Source of the DNA: Stentor coeruleus | Taxonomy: Eukaryota; Ciliophora; Heterotrichea; Heterotrichida; Stentoridae | Assembly: GCA_001970955.1 (NCBI GenBank) | Contig: MPUH01000002.1 | Location: forward strand, 62,001-126,000 | Length of the DNA stretch: 64,000 nt | Direction: 5' to 3' | Shown here: in pieces, positions 19,287 to 28,589 of the stretch | How positions within the stretch are numbered: the stretch's first letter is position 1 | Layout of the letters: each line of letters starts with the position of its first letter | Program-made: the position numbers and the translations under genes | The notes under the pieces: model-generated | Databases searched by the model: none | Seen by the model: the letters and a program-made list of their open reading frames with translations, nothing else | Told to the model about the DNA's origin: nothing

Positions 19287-21710
19287 TTATAAAATTATGT
19301 TTTTTTTGCTTTTAGGTTTAGTTTTGAGGATTATAAAGACCTGTTTTATAAGTTTTTTTACTGTAAATGTGAACTTGTGCAGGCCTAAAATGTAGATTTT
19401 TACCTTCCAAGGCTCGATATGGAGTTTGATTAAGTACTCGTTTCGTATTTTTTGGAGTACTTGGAGTTTACGTGAACGTACTAAGCGACTGAACTTGTAC
19501 TCTTCAGCGACGATAACTTTTATAATTTTTTCTAAGCGGAGTTTGTGTATATCTGGCCCTTTAGCCTTTGTATTCCTTTTTTCTTTAATATTCTTAAGCT
19601 TAGAGTCAAAAAATTTTCTTGACCCAATTGTTTTCTTTTGGTCCTTTTGAGTTTTATTATAAATTTCTTCTAAATTTAACTGCATACTATGTCTTCTATC
19701 ATTTTCAGATTTAATACTCGTTAAATTTCTTTCTGGGATACCCAAACTGAGTTTTTTTCTATCTCTTTGATATATAATTCTGTTGTTATACATATCACCT
19801 GTAACTAAACTTGAGAAACTAACACTTTTATCGAAACTTTCAGTAAAAATTTTATCTGTACGAAAAGATAACAAAGATGGGGTAAAGCAACTAGCACCTC
19901 TATAAGCAATTCTAAACCCTTTCATACCTTTAAGTAAACAACTAGATCTATATTTTTCAAATATCGACTGAAAAATCAGACAGAATTTTACTAAAGATAT
20001 CGCTTTGTCTTGGCTTTTTTGAGGACGATGAATATAAACATTTTTTCTAAATTCTAACCTTTGGGTTAAATAATGGCTTACAGACTTCAAAGCGTTATTG
20101 ACAATTTTTCTTGATACACTTTCTCTTAAAAATAGTGTAAAAACTGATGATGATTGTTTGAGGAATAGTTTTTGCATTATCCCGATTATTAATAAAATCC
20201 CATATTTCATATTAGGAGAAACATGCTTTCTTTTATATGTTTTGAGTATTTGGAAAACTGATGATGTATAGAATTTTTCTAGGTTTAAAGTCATGATTTT
20301 TAGAATTAAAGGGTTTTTGTAATGTTTAGTTAGATCTTCAAATACTGATTTTGGCTCTTCAGTTTTATGGGAATTTTTTATTGAATATGATTTTATAGAG
20401 TTAAATGTATTAGATAGGGTTTCTAGGATAAGAATGTTTAGTAACCAGATTATAGAAGTTGTGGATTTGTTTTTGGTTATAGCTTTTTTGTACATGTATT
20501 CCATGTATGAACTTTCACGGATGTTGTGGAAAATTTTTTGTTGGACGCGGATTAGGAGGTCGCCGATTTTTTGAGCGGCGTCGTTTTTGATCACGATAAA
20601 ATGGTCGATGTTTAGGGAAAATACTTTTGAGAGGTCTTGGAAACTTGTCCTTTTGATTCCGGGTGAGTGCACAGGTGAATGAGCAGATTTTTTAGGTACA
20701 GCAAGTATAAGTTCATGATTCACATTAAACAAAAACCTCCCTGCAGTTTCTTTACTAACCGTTGCATACATAGTCTGTCCATTTGAGTTAAAAATATTCG
20801 CTTTCCCCATCTTATACGCTTTCCCAGCTAGGGTTCTCAAATCACAATCTCCAGGATCCGTAGTCCCAATCCTCCACTCATACAAATAAAATGTATCTTT
20901 TTCCATACAATAAACAGAATCTCCACATGAACATATCGCTTTAACCTTTTGTTCCATAGGTATTTTAATAATAATCCTACAATCATCATATAAAAAAACT
21001 TCTCCAGTTGAAGTTAAAGCCCCAACAAAATTATTCCCAGTTGTAAAATCACTAATATAATGATGTTCCATTTCAGGGACAATACAAGGATCTCTTTGTT
21101 TAATTAAAATATTAGGACATCCCAAACTTTTACCAATCCTCCCAAAAGTATATAAATGTCCTCCACCTGTAGAAAAAACAGTACAAGTTTTCCCACACAT
21201 AACTTTTTTAGCCCAAAAAATCCCAGCTGAAGTCACAAGGTCAGGATTTGAGTTTTTTTTCCCAATTTGCCCGTTTTTATTACTTCCCCAAGTATAAAGT
21301 TTACCTTCATTATCAATTAAAGCACCATGCTCAGGACCAAGGCTACATGATAATGCAAAAGTTCTTGAAAACAATGGGATTAATGTAGGCTCTGTTATAT
21401 AAGTTTGATTTTCTATACCTAAAATACCACATTTTAGCACATCTTCACCTTGAATTAATGTTTGACCCATATTATCTATCATGAGAACTACAGATTCATT
21501 GCATGCGATACTTAGTATTGGTATTGATATATGTAATTTTATTGGATTTGGGTATAGGGAATATGCTTCATGAATATCGCTTAGAATATATGTTTGATTT
21601 GATGATGATACACAGAAAATTGTATTAAAAGGTAAAAGAGTTAGTTTTAAAGATAGGTTTTCGCTTATTGATGGAGATGACCATGAGACTAAATGATAGA
21701 GCTTTTCCAT
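19287..21710 (-). CDS. RCC1-like protein with long helical C-terminus
   Basis: 807 residues. About residues 110-330 contain RCC1-type propeller repeats (HGALIDNEGKLYTWGSNKNG, GGGHLYTFGRIGKSLG, GALTSTGEVFLYDD). The rest, about 350-807, is basic and mostly helical with no recognised domain; parts around 650-720 are very charged (RRHSMQLNLEEIYNK, KNIKEKRNTKAKGPD). RCC1 propellers occur in guanine-exchange factors and in many unrelated scaffolds. Ciliates have many RCC1-domain proteins of unknown role. Nothing shows Ran exchange activity here. Confidence 0.82.
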   Translation of the reverse strand: MEKLYHLVSWSSPSISENLSLKLTLLPFNTIFCVSSSNQTYILSDIHEAYSLYPNPIKLHISIPILSIACNESVVLMIDNMGQTLIQGEDVLKCGILGIENQTYITEPTLIPLFSRTFALSCSLGPEHGALIDNEGKLYTWGSNKNGQIGKKNSNPDLVTSAGIFWAKKVMCGKTCTVFSTGGGHLYTFGRIGKSLGCPNILIKQRDPCIVPEMEHHYISDFTTGNNFVGALTSTGEVFLYDDCRIIIKIPMEQKVKAICSCGDSVYCMEKDTFYLYEWRIGTTDPGDCDLRTLAGKAYKMGKANIFNSNGQTMYATVSKETAGRFLFNVNHELILAVPKKSAHSPVHSPGIKRTSFQDLSKVFSLNIDHFIVIKNDAAQKIGDLLIRVQQKIFHNIRESSYMEYMYKKAITKNKSTTSIIWLLNILILETLSNTFNSIKSYSIKNSHKTEEPKSVFEDLTKHYKNPLILKIMTLNLEKFYTSSVFQILKTYKRKHVSPNMKYGILLIIGIMQKLFLKQSSSVFTLFLRESVSRKIVNNALKSVSHYLTQRLEFRKNVYIHRPQKSQDKAISLVKFCLIFQSIFEKYRSSCLLKGMKGFRIAYRGASCFTPSLLSFRTDKIFTESFDKSVSFSSLVTGDMYNNRIIYQRDRKKLSLGIPERNLTSIKSENDRRHSMQLNLEEIYNKTQKDQKKTIGSRKFFDSKLKNIKEKRNTKAKGPDIHKLRLEKIIKVIVAEEYKFSRLVRSRKLQVLQKIRNEYLIKLHIEPWKVKIYILGLHKFTFTVKKLIKQVFIILKTKPKSKKNIIL

Positions 21711-22864
21711 ATTATTATGGAAAGATGAGGTTCTTAGAGAAAATGGGAGTTTAGGGGATGTGGATGATGATAATAAGTTTAATAGGTTTGTGTTGTAGGT
21801 GGATGAGATTGGAAGTAGAGATAAGGGATTTTAATATTAAATAGGTTTTAGTTTGGATTTGATAGTTTATGCAAATACTACTATTTAAAGTAAAATTCGA
21901 AAGAAAAAGATTCATAACAAAGAGATGGATTATGCTTTAGGTAGATTTATGATGATGTTTAAGTAATAAATTTCGATATGCAATCTAATAATAAATTAAA
22001 TTTAATTATCTTTGTATAACTATTTTAAATATTTCTAACAGAGTACCACATTATGATCATCATAGAAAATATAATATCATATTAATTTAACTATATATAA
22101 ACATTTAAGAATTTCCAACTATAAATAAAATTAAAAACCACTTAAAAACAAACATATAATCGCATAAATCAATTTTAAGCCCAACCTTCATTGTTTAAAA
22201 TTCTCTTAGCAACAATTTATCTAAATACAAATAAATAATAAATATGCTACACTAAAAAAAAATAACTACCCACATAAATTAAACATCTAAATCCAATACT
22301 TTAACTTAAAAATCCATAAACCCAATCATAATTCTTATTATAAGCCTAAAATTCTATATATAGTTTCCCATATTTATTCCTCGCTCTATGTCTATATCTA
22401 TCCTTACCAACTTTATATATTTTTTAAATCATCACTTTTAAAATACATAAAATCTTTAAATATCAACAATTATATAATAAACTTCAATAAATTCATCATA
22501 AAGCATAGATTCTCATTCAAAAAAAAAACTAATTTTCTCCACTAAATTTTTAACCATCTTCTGTATATATTTTTACCTATAAAAATATAAACTTTTATAA
22601 AATAATCAATACTTTAAATAATTATTTTCCTTATAAGTTCTTATTTTACTTTCTAATACTTGGATTAATAATTACAATAATCTTGCTTTATTTTCTAATC
22701 AAGATTAGGTCAATTTCTCAATTAAATAATAGAATTTTATGATAATTATATGCCAAATATTGATTCTCGATTGATAAATTCCATTTCATCATCGTAATTA
22801 TTTTTAAATCATTTAATCCATCATATGTCAATACACATAATCATATGTATCTTGGACCTTATAA
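21711..22864. other. Divergent intergenic region, nothing recognised
   Basis: 1,154 bp between divergent genes. From about 22020 to 22860 the plus strand is rich in A and C with few G (for example 22201-22260 has 9 C and 2 G), the 5'-flank pattern of the plus-strand CBM20 gene. The first 300 bp are G-richer, matching the 5' flank of the minus-strand RCC1 gene. No coding or RNA signal was found. Confidence 0.5.
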
Positions 22865-23431
22865 ATGAACGGAAAGCATAGTAATAATGGTCATAAAAGC
22901 CCAGAAGACGAAGCGAAAAGAAATTCTTTTATAAGCTTCAGTCACAGGCCATCCCTTGAAACTATTTCTAAGCACAGCGAAGCGGAGCGTATAAGAAAAT
23001 CTCAAAGACATTCAACTTTTGATATATCAGAACTGCGAAATAAACCTGAAATGCTAAAAAGACTATTAGACGCAGCTATTCAGATTGAAAAAGAGAAAAG
23101 TACAGGATTTACTTATGAGCTAAATTTTTCAATAGCTTATAATACAAAGTTTGGGGAAAGGATTGTGGTAACCGGAGATCCTGAATTTCTTGGCAAATGG
23201 GATCCTTTAAGAGGTTTAGAACTTGAATGGAGTCCTGGGAATATATGGAAAGTTAATATTCTTATAGCAGAAGGGACTATTAATGACTTTGAATATAAAT
23301 ACGCTTGTATTAAGCCTTCTAGCATTGCATGGGAAGCTGGGATCAACAGATTATTTAAAATTTCAGATGGAATAAAGCAGAATTCGCACATAGTGTTCAA
23401 GAAAGAGGATTATTGGCAAAATAACTTATAA
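22865..23431 (+). CDS. CBM20 starch-binding-domain protein
   Basis: 188 residues. The first 75 are polar and probably disordered. Residues about 80-185 form a CBM20 domain: RIVVTGDPEFLGKWDPLRGL, then LEW...IWKVNILI, FEYKYAC, WEAGINR. The Trp residues in GKW and WEAG are at the usual glucan-contact positions. CBM20 modules bind starch or glycogen. Stand-alone small CBM20 proteins act as adaptors that bring enzymes or membranes to glycogen granules (for example STBD1, laforin). There is no catalytic domain or signal peptide, so a cytosolic glycogen/paraglycogen-binding role is inferred. Confidence 0.88.
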   Translation: MNGKHSNNGHKSPEDEAKRNSFISFSHRPSLETISKHSEAERIRKSQRHSTFDISELRNKPEMLKRLLDAAIQIEKEKSTGFTYELNFSIAYNTKFGERIVVTGDPEFLGKWDPLRGLELEWSPGNIWKVNILIAEGTINDFEYKYACIKPSSIAWEAGINRLFKISDGIKQNSHIVFKKEDYWQNNL

Positions 23432-23933
23432 TAATCGTAAAATGGAATGAATAAAGAGGGAATTTTTGGAATGTTGAGAGATAGATATAATATAAACAGA
23501 TATAAAATTTATGGCAAATAAAGAAAAGTTTTTTTATGTTTATGTCAGGATATTAGAAAGAGAATAAGATTTTACAACAATTATTAGTGGATTTTTAGGA
23601 TAAGGGAAATGGTATAGGAAATGTGGAATTTCATTTTATTGATGACGTTTTTTGTTTAGGGTTCATCTTTATGGCTGCTAAAGGATTAAAAATTCCCTTA
23701 GTATAATACTTTAATTATACAATCCTTAATAAAAGTTTAAATTTTCTTTTCCCTTAAACTAAATCATATATATTTATCTATCATTATAAACTTTAAACCT
23801 AACCCACCTCTTATAAAATCCCCACAAAAACTAAACCTAAACTTATTCTCTAACATAAAATCATTCCTTCTATCAAAATACTTAAACTCCCAAATTCTTA
23901 TCAAAATCATAATAAACCTCATCATGTAAAAAA
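23432..23933. other. Intergenic, nothing recognised
   Basis: 502 bp between tandem plus-strand genes. The composition switches from G/T-rich (3' flank of the CBM20 gene) to A/C-rich (5' flank of the methyltransferase) at about 23700. No coding frame recognised. Confidence 0.5.
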
Positions 23934-24716
23934 ATGGATATCGAGGCCGAAATTGCAGCTTATTTTATAAACAACACAAAAGTTGATGATCCATACACTT
24001 TAACCGAATACGAAGAGTTGGTCTATTCACGCAAAGAATTAATTTTCAATAAACTAACTGAACACTTCACATATACTCAAGCTAAAGAAGCATCAAAACA
24101 AGAGCGTATGGAAACAGATCAAATGAGAGTCCAAAGCTTGACCTATGGGGAAATCGAGTTTCGGTCTTTTGCAGAACTTTTCTATACAATCGAGTCAAGA
24201 TATGGAGGTTTACCTCAAGGTGGGATTTTTTATGATCTTGGTTCAGGTTCAGGCAAAGGTATTTTAGCTGCAGCTTTGCTTGGGAATTTCCAAGAATGTA
24301 AAGGTATTGAAATCCTTGATAGTCTTCATAATTTATGTGAAAAGCTCATAAGTGAATATGAAGATAAGTTTACACAGTTTGTTATAAGCAATCATGATAT
24401 GTGGACAGTAATACCTAAACTTAAGAGTATTAAAGGAGATATTATGAAAGTTGATTGGACTGATGCAAGGATGATTTTTGTTAACTCGACGTGTTTTGAT
24501 GAAGAAATGATCATGGAAATATCAGAAATTCCTGTTGCAGTTGGGACATTTGCCATATCTTTGACAAAAGCACTTTCGGCTAATAGTTGGGTTCAGTTAG
24601 AGACGGTGAGGAGGAAAATGAGTTGGGGACATGCAACAGTTTATATACAAAGAAAAGTTGACCCTGAAGAGCAGAAAAAACTCATGATAGAATTTGGTAG
24701 AGCTTTAGATAGCTAA
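23934..24716 (+). CDS. DOT1-like SAM-dependent methyltransferase
   Basis: 260 residues. The core reads YGEIEFRSFAELF, then GGIFYDLGSGSGKGILAA (SAM motif I), CKGIEILDSLH (acidic ribose-binding residue in motif II), and ARMIFVNSTCFDEEM, which matches the IFVNNFAFGPEV strand of DOT1 histone H3K79 methyltransferases. The fold is therefore DOT1-type. It lacks the long extra regions of human DOT1L. Many protists have several short DOT1-fold proteins whose substrates are not established, so histone H3 is only one candidate. Its 3' end lies in the duplicated block at assembly junction 2. Confidence 0.82.
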   Translation: MDIEAEIAAYFINNTKVDDPYTLTEYEELVYSRKELIFNKLTEHFTYTQAKEASKQERMETDQMRVQSLTYGEIEFRSFAELFYTIESRYGGLPQGGIFYDLGSGSGKGILAAALLGNFQECKGIEILDSLHNLCEKLISEYEDKFTQFVISNHDMWTVIPKLKSIKGDIMKVDWTDARMIFVNSTCFDEEMIMEISEIPVAVGTFAISLTKALSANSWVQLETVRRKMSWGHATVYIQRKVDPEEQKKLMIEFGRALDS

Positions 24717-24920
24717 GAAACTACAAGTGAAGTTTAAGAAAATAGGTTATATTGGGATTAGAATTTAATTATTTGATAAGGCTTTATATCATTGAACAAG
24801 ATTATATTTTATANTTGGTAGAGCTTTAGATAGCTAAGAAACTACAAGTGAAGTTTAAGAAAATAGGTTATATTGGGATTAGAATTTAATTATTTGATAA
24901 GGCTTTATATCATTGAACAA
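24694..24920. repeat. 106-bp duplication around a single N (assembly junction 2)
   Basis: Copy 1 at 24694-24799 carries the last codons and stop of the methyltransferase. Copy 2 at 24815-24920 follows the N at 24814. The copies are identical over 106 bp, with 14 bp of other sequence before the N. Interpreted as an unmerged contig overlap. Confidence 0.85.
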
Positions 24921-24923
24921 AGT

Positions 24924-25033
24924 ATAGCAAAATAGTATAAAGATATATGATTAGGATTTTGTTGTGAGTGTACTAATAATAGCAAAATAGTATAAAGATA
25001 TATGATTAGGATTTTGTTATGAGTGTACTTATA
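24924..25033. repeat. 55-bp imperfect tandem repeat
   Basis: Two units of 55 bp, 24924-24978 and 24979-25033, differ at a few positions (GTTGTGAG against GTTATGAG; ACTAATAAT against ACTTATAAT). The differences and the absence of an N suggest a genuine tandem duplication in this 3' flank. Confidence 0.8.
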
Positions 25034-25080
25034 ATAACCTTTCATATCTGATTTTATAAAAATCTTTATTTGCTAAGAAA

Positions 25081-25329
25081 TTGATAAAAGCTGCAAATTT
25101 GCTTATCTTTGCTTTGGGATATCTCTCATCATCCTATACCTCCACTTTAATCAAATTACCCCTATTATTAATTGGTATAACAAGCCTAGAATTTTATATC
25201 GGGTCAGCTGTAAAAAATATCATCAACTCTCAAACACAAACTTATTATAAAAATTTGGCTAAATGCATAGTTGCTTTACTACTCATATTTACCAAATTGT
25301 TTTTTAATAAATGTTTGAATTTTTATTGA
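25081..25329 (+). CDS. Possible small hydrophobic reading frame, start unclear
   Basis: The 82-codon frame has no ATG at its beginning (it opens with TTG after an in-frame TAA), and no 15-nt intron was found that would add an upstream exon. The product would have two or more membrane spans (LLIFALGYLSSSYTS, LPLLLIGITSLEFYIG, CIVALLLIFTKLFF). It could be the remnant of a membrane-protein gene or a chance open frame. Spacers on both sides (24717-25859 apart from this and the repeats) show nothing else. Confidence 0.25.
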   Translation: MIKAANLLIFALGYLSSSYTSTLIKLPLLLIGITSLEFYIGSAVKNIINSQTQTYYKNLAKCIVALLLIFTKLFFNKCLNFY

Positions 25330-25859
25330 AATACTGTATGAAATAGTGATGGAAATTGGTGGATTTTTTATAATGACTTTAAGTTTTTATAAAATGTTAT
25401 AGTTGATATAAGGTTTTAAAATATAATTGATAGTAATAGTGGAGAGATTTAGTTTTTAGAGTTAGGAAGATGTTGGGTAAGAGTGAGTGTTAAAGTTTGG
25501 GTTGATAAAAATAATATGTTTTGATGTTTAATATTAAGATTAGGATGATATGAGAATATTTTTAGATATCCAAAAAATTTAAGAAAGTTTGGAAAAGAAG
25601 ATATAATTTCATGATTTTTTTAAGATTTATAGGATAGTCTGAAGTGAAGTTTTATTTATTTATTCCAATATCATTATGTCAAAGAAGAATCATAAAAAAA
25701 ATCAATTCAGAAAAAATCTTTTCAGCATAACACAAAAATCAAAAATTTAAACTTAAAAAACCTATAAAAACTCCCAAATTAAAAAAAAAATTCTCACGAA
25801 TTCAACAAATTCTCATCTCAGCAAATTACCATGATTTTTGACTGAATATTTCATTATAA
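25330..25859. other. Intergenic, nothing recognised
   Basis: 530 bp. G/T-rich up to about 25660, then A/C-rich before the IF1-like gene, following the usual flank pattern. No coding frame seen. Confidence 0.5.
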
Positions 25860-26159
25860 ATGTTTGTGGTGAGAAGAAGCCGTGCTTTAGTCAGGATGTT
25901 TAATTCAAGCAATAAAGGGATAGAAGATGTAGTGAAAGGGAAAGGAAAATCTGAGGAAGATATATACTTTAGCCGAAAAGACAAGGAAACTTTGAAAAAA
26001 TTAATGGAAAAACTTGATCAGGCTATTCCTGAAGAATCCAACAACCCAGATGTTCTTAAAAAAGCTAGAGATAATCTTGTTGGGATAATAAGAAAACATA
26101 ATCTTCGCCCTACAGAAGGTCTTGTTGATGATTTAATGAATTGGAGAGTAGGTCATTAA
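25860..26159 (+). CDS. Mitochondrial ATPase inhibitor IF1-like protein
   Basis: 99 residues. The N-terminus MFVVRRSRALVRMFNSS is Arg-rich and acid-free, a likely mitochondrial presequence. Residues about 30-55 (GKGKSEEDIYFSRKDKETLK) match the inhibitory segment of IF1, including the conserved E-E-x-x-Y-F core that inserts into F1-ATPase. The C-terminal half (PEESNNPDVLKKARDNLVGI) differs from the long coiled coil of animal IF1, so dimerisation may differ. In ciliates, IF1-type proteins are known to link ATP synthase dimers into tetramers. Function as an ATP synthase inhibitor or linker in the mitochondrial matrix is inferred. Confidence 0.68.
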   Translation: MFVVRRSRALVRMFNSSNKGIEDVVKGKGKSEEDIYFSRKDKETLKKLMEKLDQAIPEESNNPDVLKKARDNLVGIIRKHNLRPTEGLVDDLMNWRVGH

Positions 26160-26812
26160 AGTTAGAGATTTAGTTTAAGAAGGTGTGTTTATATGAGTAG
26201 TTATAGAATGAGGATTAGGAGATTTTATGAAGAAGGCTTGTTTTGGTAGATTTTTAGAGTTTTATTAAAGGGTATATAGTAAAAATTCAGTTTTTTATAC
26301 TAATTATTCTTTAAAATCAGTAAGTAAAATCTAATAATCATATAAAATTGATAATATCATACCCTTTATTATTTATAAATTGCATGATTAAGGTGACTTG
26401 GATATACTTGCTTGAAATCTAAGTCAAAAATCTCCTTAGCTGTATGCTTTCTAATATTTCTTGTTTACTTTTAGATATTTGGTTGCTATTTTTTACAGTT
26501 TGGCTTATAGTTTTTTTTATTTTCCTCTGAATAGAGACATATTTTAGCTGGGTTTGTTATCAATTGTAATCCGCATTTCTTTGATAAAATTCCTATGACT
26601 TCGTTGATTTTTTGAATGTGATTCATTTACCCCAAGTTCTTATGCTAAAAATGATGCTATGCTTATATATAAAAAATCGCCAATCAACCCTTAAAACACT
26701 TTTTACTACTTAAACCCTCATCCTTCAGCCCCAAGTCTATTTTTTTAAAGTTTTACACTCAAAAGTCAAAATATTTTACAATCCATACATTAATCTATGG
26801 AATCAATATAAA
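26160..26812. other. Intergenic, with one protein-like relic
   Basis: 653 bp between two plus-strand genes for mitochondrial proteins. Apart from the minus-strand fragment at 26486-26626, described separately, the sequence is ordinary AT-rich spacer. Confidence 0.5.
26486..26626 (-). pseudogene. Possible reverse-transcriptase-like relic (LINE type?)
   Basis: A 46-codon minus-strand frame includes HIQKINEVIGILSKKCGLQL followed by ITNPAKICLYS. This resembles the segment after the YADD box in non-LTR reverse transcriptases (INE...KK-GL-IN--K). Protein-like sequence seems to continue in another frame to about 26385 (KEIFDLDFKQVYPSHL). It is far too short for an element and no ends or target-site repeats are visible. 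It could equally be a tiny unrelated gene or chance. Confidence 0.25.
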
Positions 26813-27319
26813 ATGCTAAAGCGTCTTATAAGAGCGTTTGCAGACGTGACTTCTCATACTCCAAAAGGTATCCCAAAAGTCATTGACAAAATAGTCTGGG
26901 TCAATGTTATAGACTACAATGGTACTAAACACGTTATCGCTGGTTACGAAGGTGAGTCTCTACTCCGGGCAATCGAAAAGCATAAAATTGATATCCCAGC
27001 TAGTTGTAGAGGTGGTGACTTTATAATTCCAGAAACAGAAGAGCCAGTGGATCCTTTGCGTTATGGTCCCACATGTTCTGAGTGCCAAGTTGTAGTTTCA
27101 GAACCTTGGGTGAATTACTTAAAACCTTTAGGACAATGGGAAAAAGATAGAATAACCAAAACAGTCACTGGCTACTTTGAACCAGGCTCTCGTCTAGCCT
27201 GCTGTTTCGTTTTACATAAGTGGATGAATGGTATGGAGATATCAATTCCATATAATCTCGAACAGAAAATGGAACAAGATGATATACCTTTTGAACGAGG
27301 TAGCAATAGGATTTTTTAA
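26813..27319 (+). CDS. Mitochondrial 2Fe-2S ferredoxin-like protein, possibly complex I bridging ferredoxin
   Basis: 168 residues. The basic N-terminus MLKRLIRAFADVTSH suggests mitochondrial import. Residues about 28-150 have the ferredoxin fold pattern with Cys65 (PASCRGG), Cys88 and Cys91 (TCSEC) and Cys130/131 (LACC). Usual adrenodoxin-type spacing is C-x5-C-x2-C-x36-C; here the first gap is x22, an insertion of about 17 residues in the cluster loop. Plants and Tetrahymena have a ferredoxin-like subunit (C1-FDX) that bridges the two arms of complex I and binds iron unusually. The insertion and length make this a candidate, but an ordinary ferredoxin variant is possible. Confidence 0.72.
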   Translation: MLKRLIRAFADVTSHTPKGIPKVIDKIVWVNVIDYNGTKHVIAGYEGESLLRAIEKHKIDIPASCRGGDFIIPETEEPVDPLRYGPTCSECQVVVSEPWVNYLKPLGQWEKDRITKTVTGYFEPGSRLACCFVLHKWMNGMEISIPYNLEQKMEQDDIPFERGSNRIF

Positions 27320-27380
27320 GCCTTAGCTAATAGCTTTTCTTAGTCCAACCCTCACTAATATGTTTTTCTGCATATAAAAA

Positions 27381-28478
27381 ATGGTTAGAAGGACTTTAAT
27401 TTACACATATATGGGAATTTATCTAATATTTGGAGCAGGAACTACAATTATTATAAAACAGATGGACATGATAACAATCAAAGACCACAACTTTGCCCAT
27501 CCTTATATCCAATGCACGAATTTATTTTTAGGAGAAGCTTTATGCCTTTTAATATACATGACATATAAATCAATAAAGCGTTTTCGTAATCGAACTCTTC
27601 AATACAAACATTTACATAGATCAGGGTCTAAAACCTTATCAAAATTCTATGAAAAACTTGGTGTTTTATCTTTTGGCATCCCTGGCATACTATATGTATT
27701 TTCTATTTACCTAATGTTTATAGGTTTAGCTCTTTCAGCTTTATCAGTATATCAAATAATCCGTGGGATAATAACTTTACCTGTATTAATTTTTAGTATG
27801 ATTTTCCTCCGTAGACGCTTTTATCGACATCATTATTTGGGTATATTTTTTTTATTATTAGGTGTTATAATAGTGTCAATTGATAGTGTTATTGAAAAAT
27901 CAATAAGTTCTTCTGATCCTCTTATTGGGGCAATTGTCCTTATAATAAGTCAATTAATTGCAGGTGGAGTTTTTGTATATGAAGAGTATTTGATGAATAA
28001 AATGTTTGTAGAACCTATACAAGCTGTTGGTGTTGAAGGACTTGTTGGTTTGATATTATCAGTTTTAGTATTGATTGTATTGAATTTTATACCTTGCGAA
28101 AATAATGATTTTTGTTATGGAGGTAAAGTTGAAAACACAATGCAGGTTGTTGAGGATATTATTGAAAACACAAGACTTTTAATACTTTTTATAAGCTCTT
28201 TTTTTGTTATTACGGTACTTTATTGGGCTGGAATTTATACTACAAGATATGCTAGTGCTTTGGCAAGGGCTACTTTAGATAGTTCTAGGATTGTTGTTGT
28301 TTGGGTTTATTCGATTATTGCTGGTTGGGAAACTGTACTTTGGGTTGAAATTATTGGCTTTGCTTTTGTTGTTTTTGGTACTCTTGTGTATAATGAAATA
28401 GTTGTTATACCTTGTTGTGGGTTTAAAGAATCAGTGGAACAACATAGATTAGAAGCTGATTGTACGCCTGATATATAA
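27381..28478 (+). CDS. SLC35F6: SLC35F6-like drug/metabolite-type transporter
   Basis: 365 residues with about ten membrane spans in the EamA/nucleotide-sugar-transporter arrangement. Characteristic pieces include the opening YLIFGAGTTIIIKQMDM, HPYIQCTNLFLGEALCL, LALSALSVYQIIRGIITLPV and LARATLDSSRIVVVWVYS, which fit SLC35F6 (C2orf18). Animal SLC35F6 is found in lysosomal/mitochondrial membranes and its substrate is not settled. The C-terminus is short and cytosolic. It starts 61 bp after the ferredoxin gene on the same strand. Confidence 0.83.
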   Translation: MVRRTLIYTYMGIYLIFGAGTTIIIKQMDMITIKDHNFAHPYIQCTNLFLGEALCLLIYMTYKSIKRFRNRTLQYKHLHRSGSKTLSKFYEKLGVLSFGIPGILYVFSIYLMFIGLALSALSVYQIIRGIITLPVLIFSMIFLRRRFYRHHYLGIFFLLLGVIIVSIDSVIEKSISSSDPLIGAIVLIISQLIAGGVFVYEEYLMNKMFVEPIQAVGVEGLVGLILSVLVLIVLNFIPCENNDFCYGGKVENTMQVVEDIIENTRLLILFISSFFVITVLYWAGIYTTRYASALARATLDSSRIVVVWVYSIIAGWETVLWVEIIGFAFVVFGTLVYNEIVVIPCCGFKESVEQHRLEADCTPDI

Positions 28479-28589
28479 TGAGGATGAAAAGTGTTAGATT
28501 AGTTTTTGAAATTTTATGTGTTTAGATATTATTTTATGTGTGGAAATAGGAATTTTATTATGATTATATATTCTCATCACTATAAAAAT

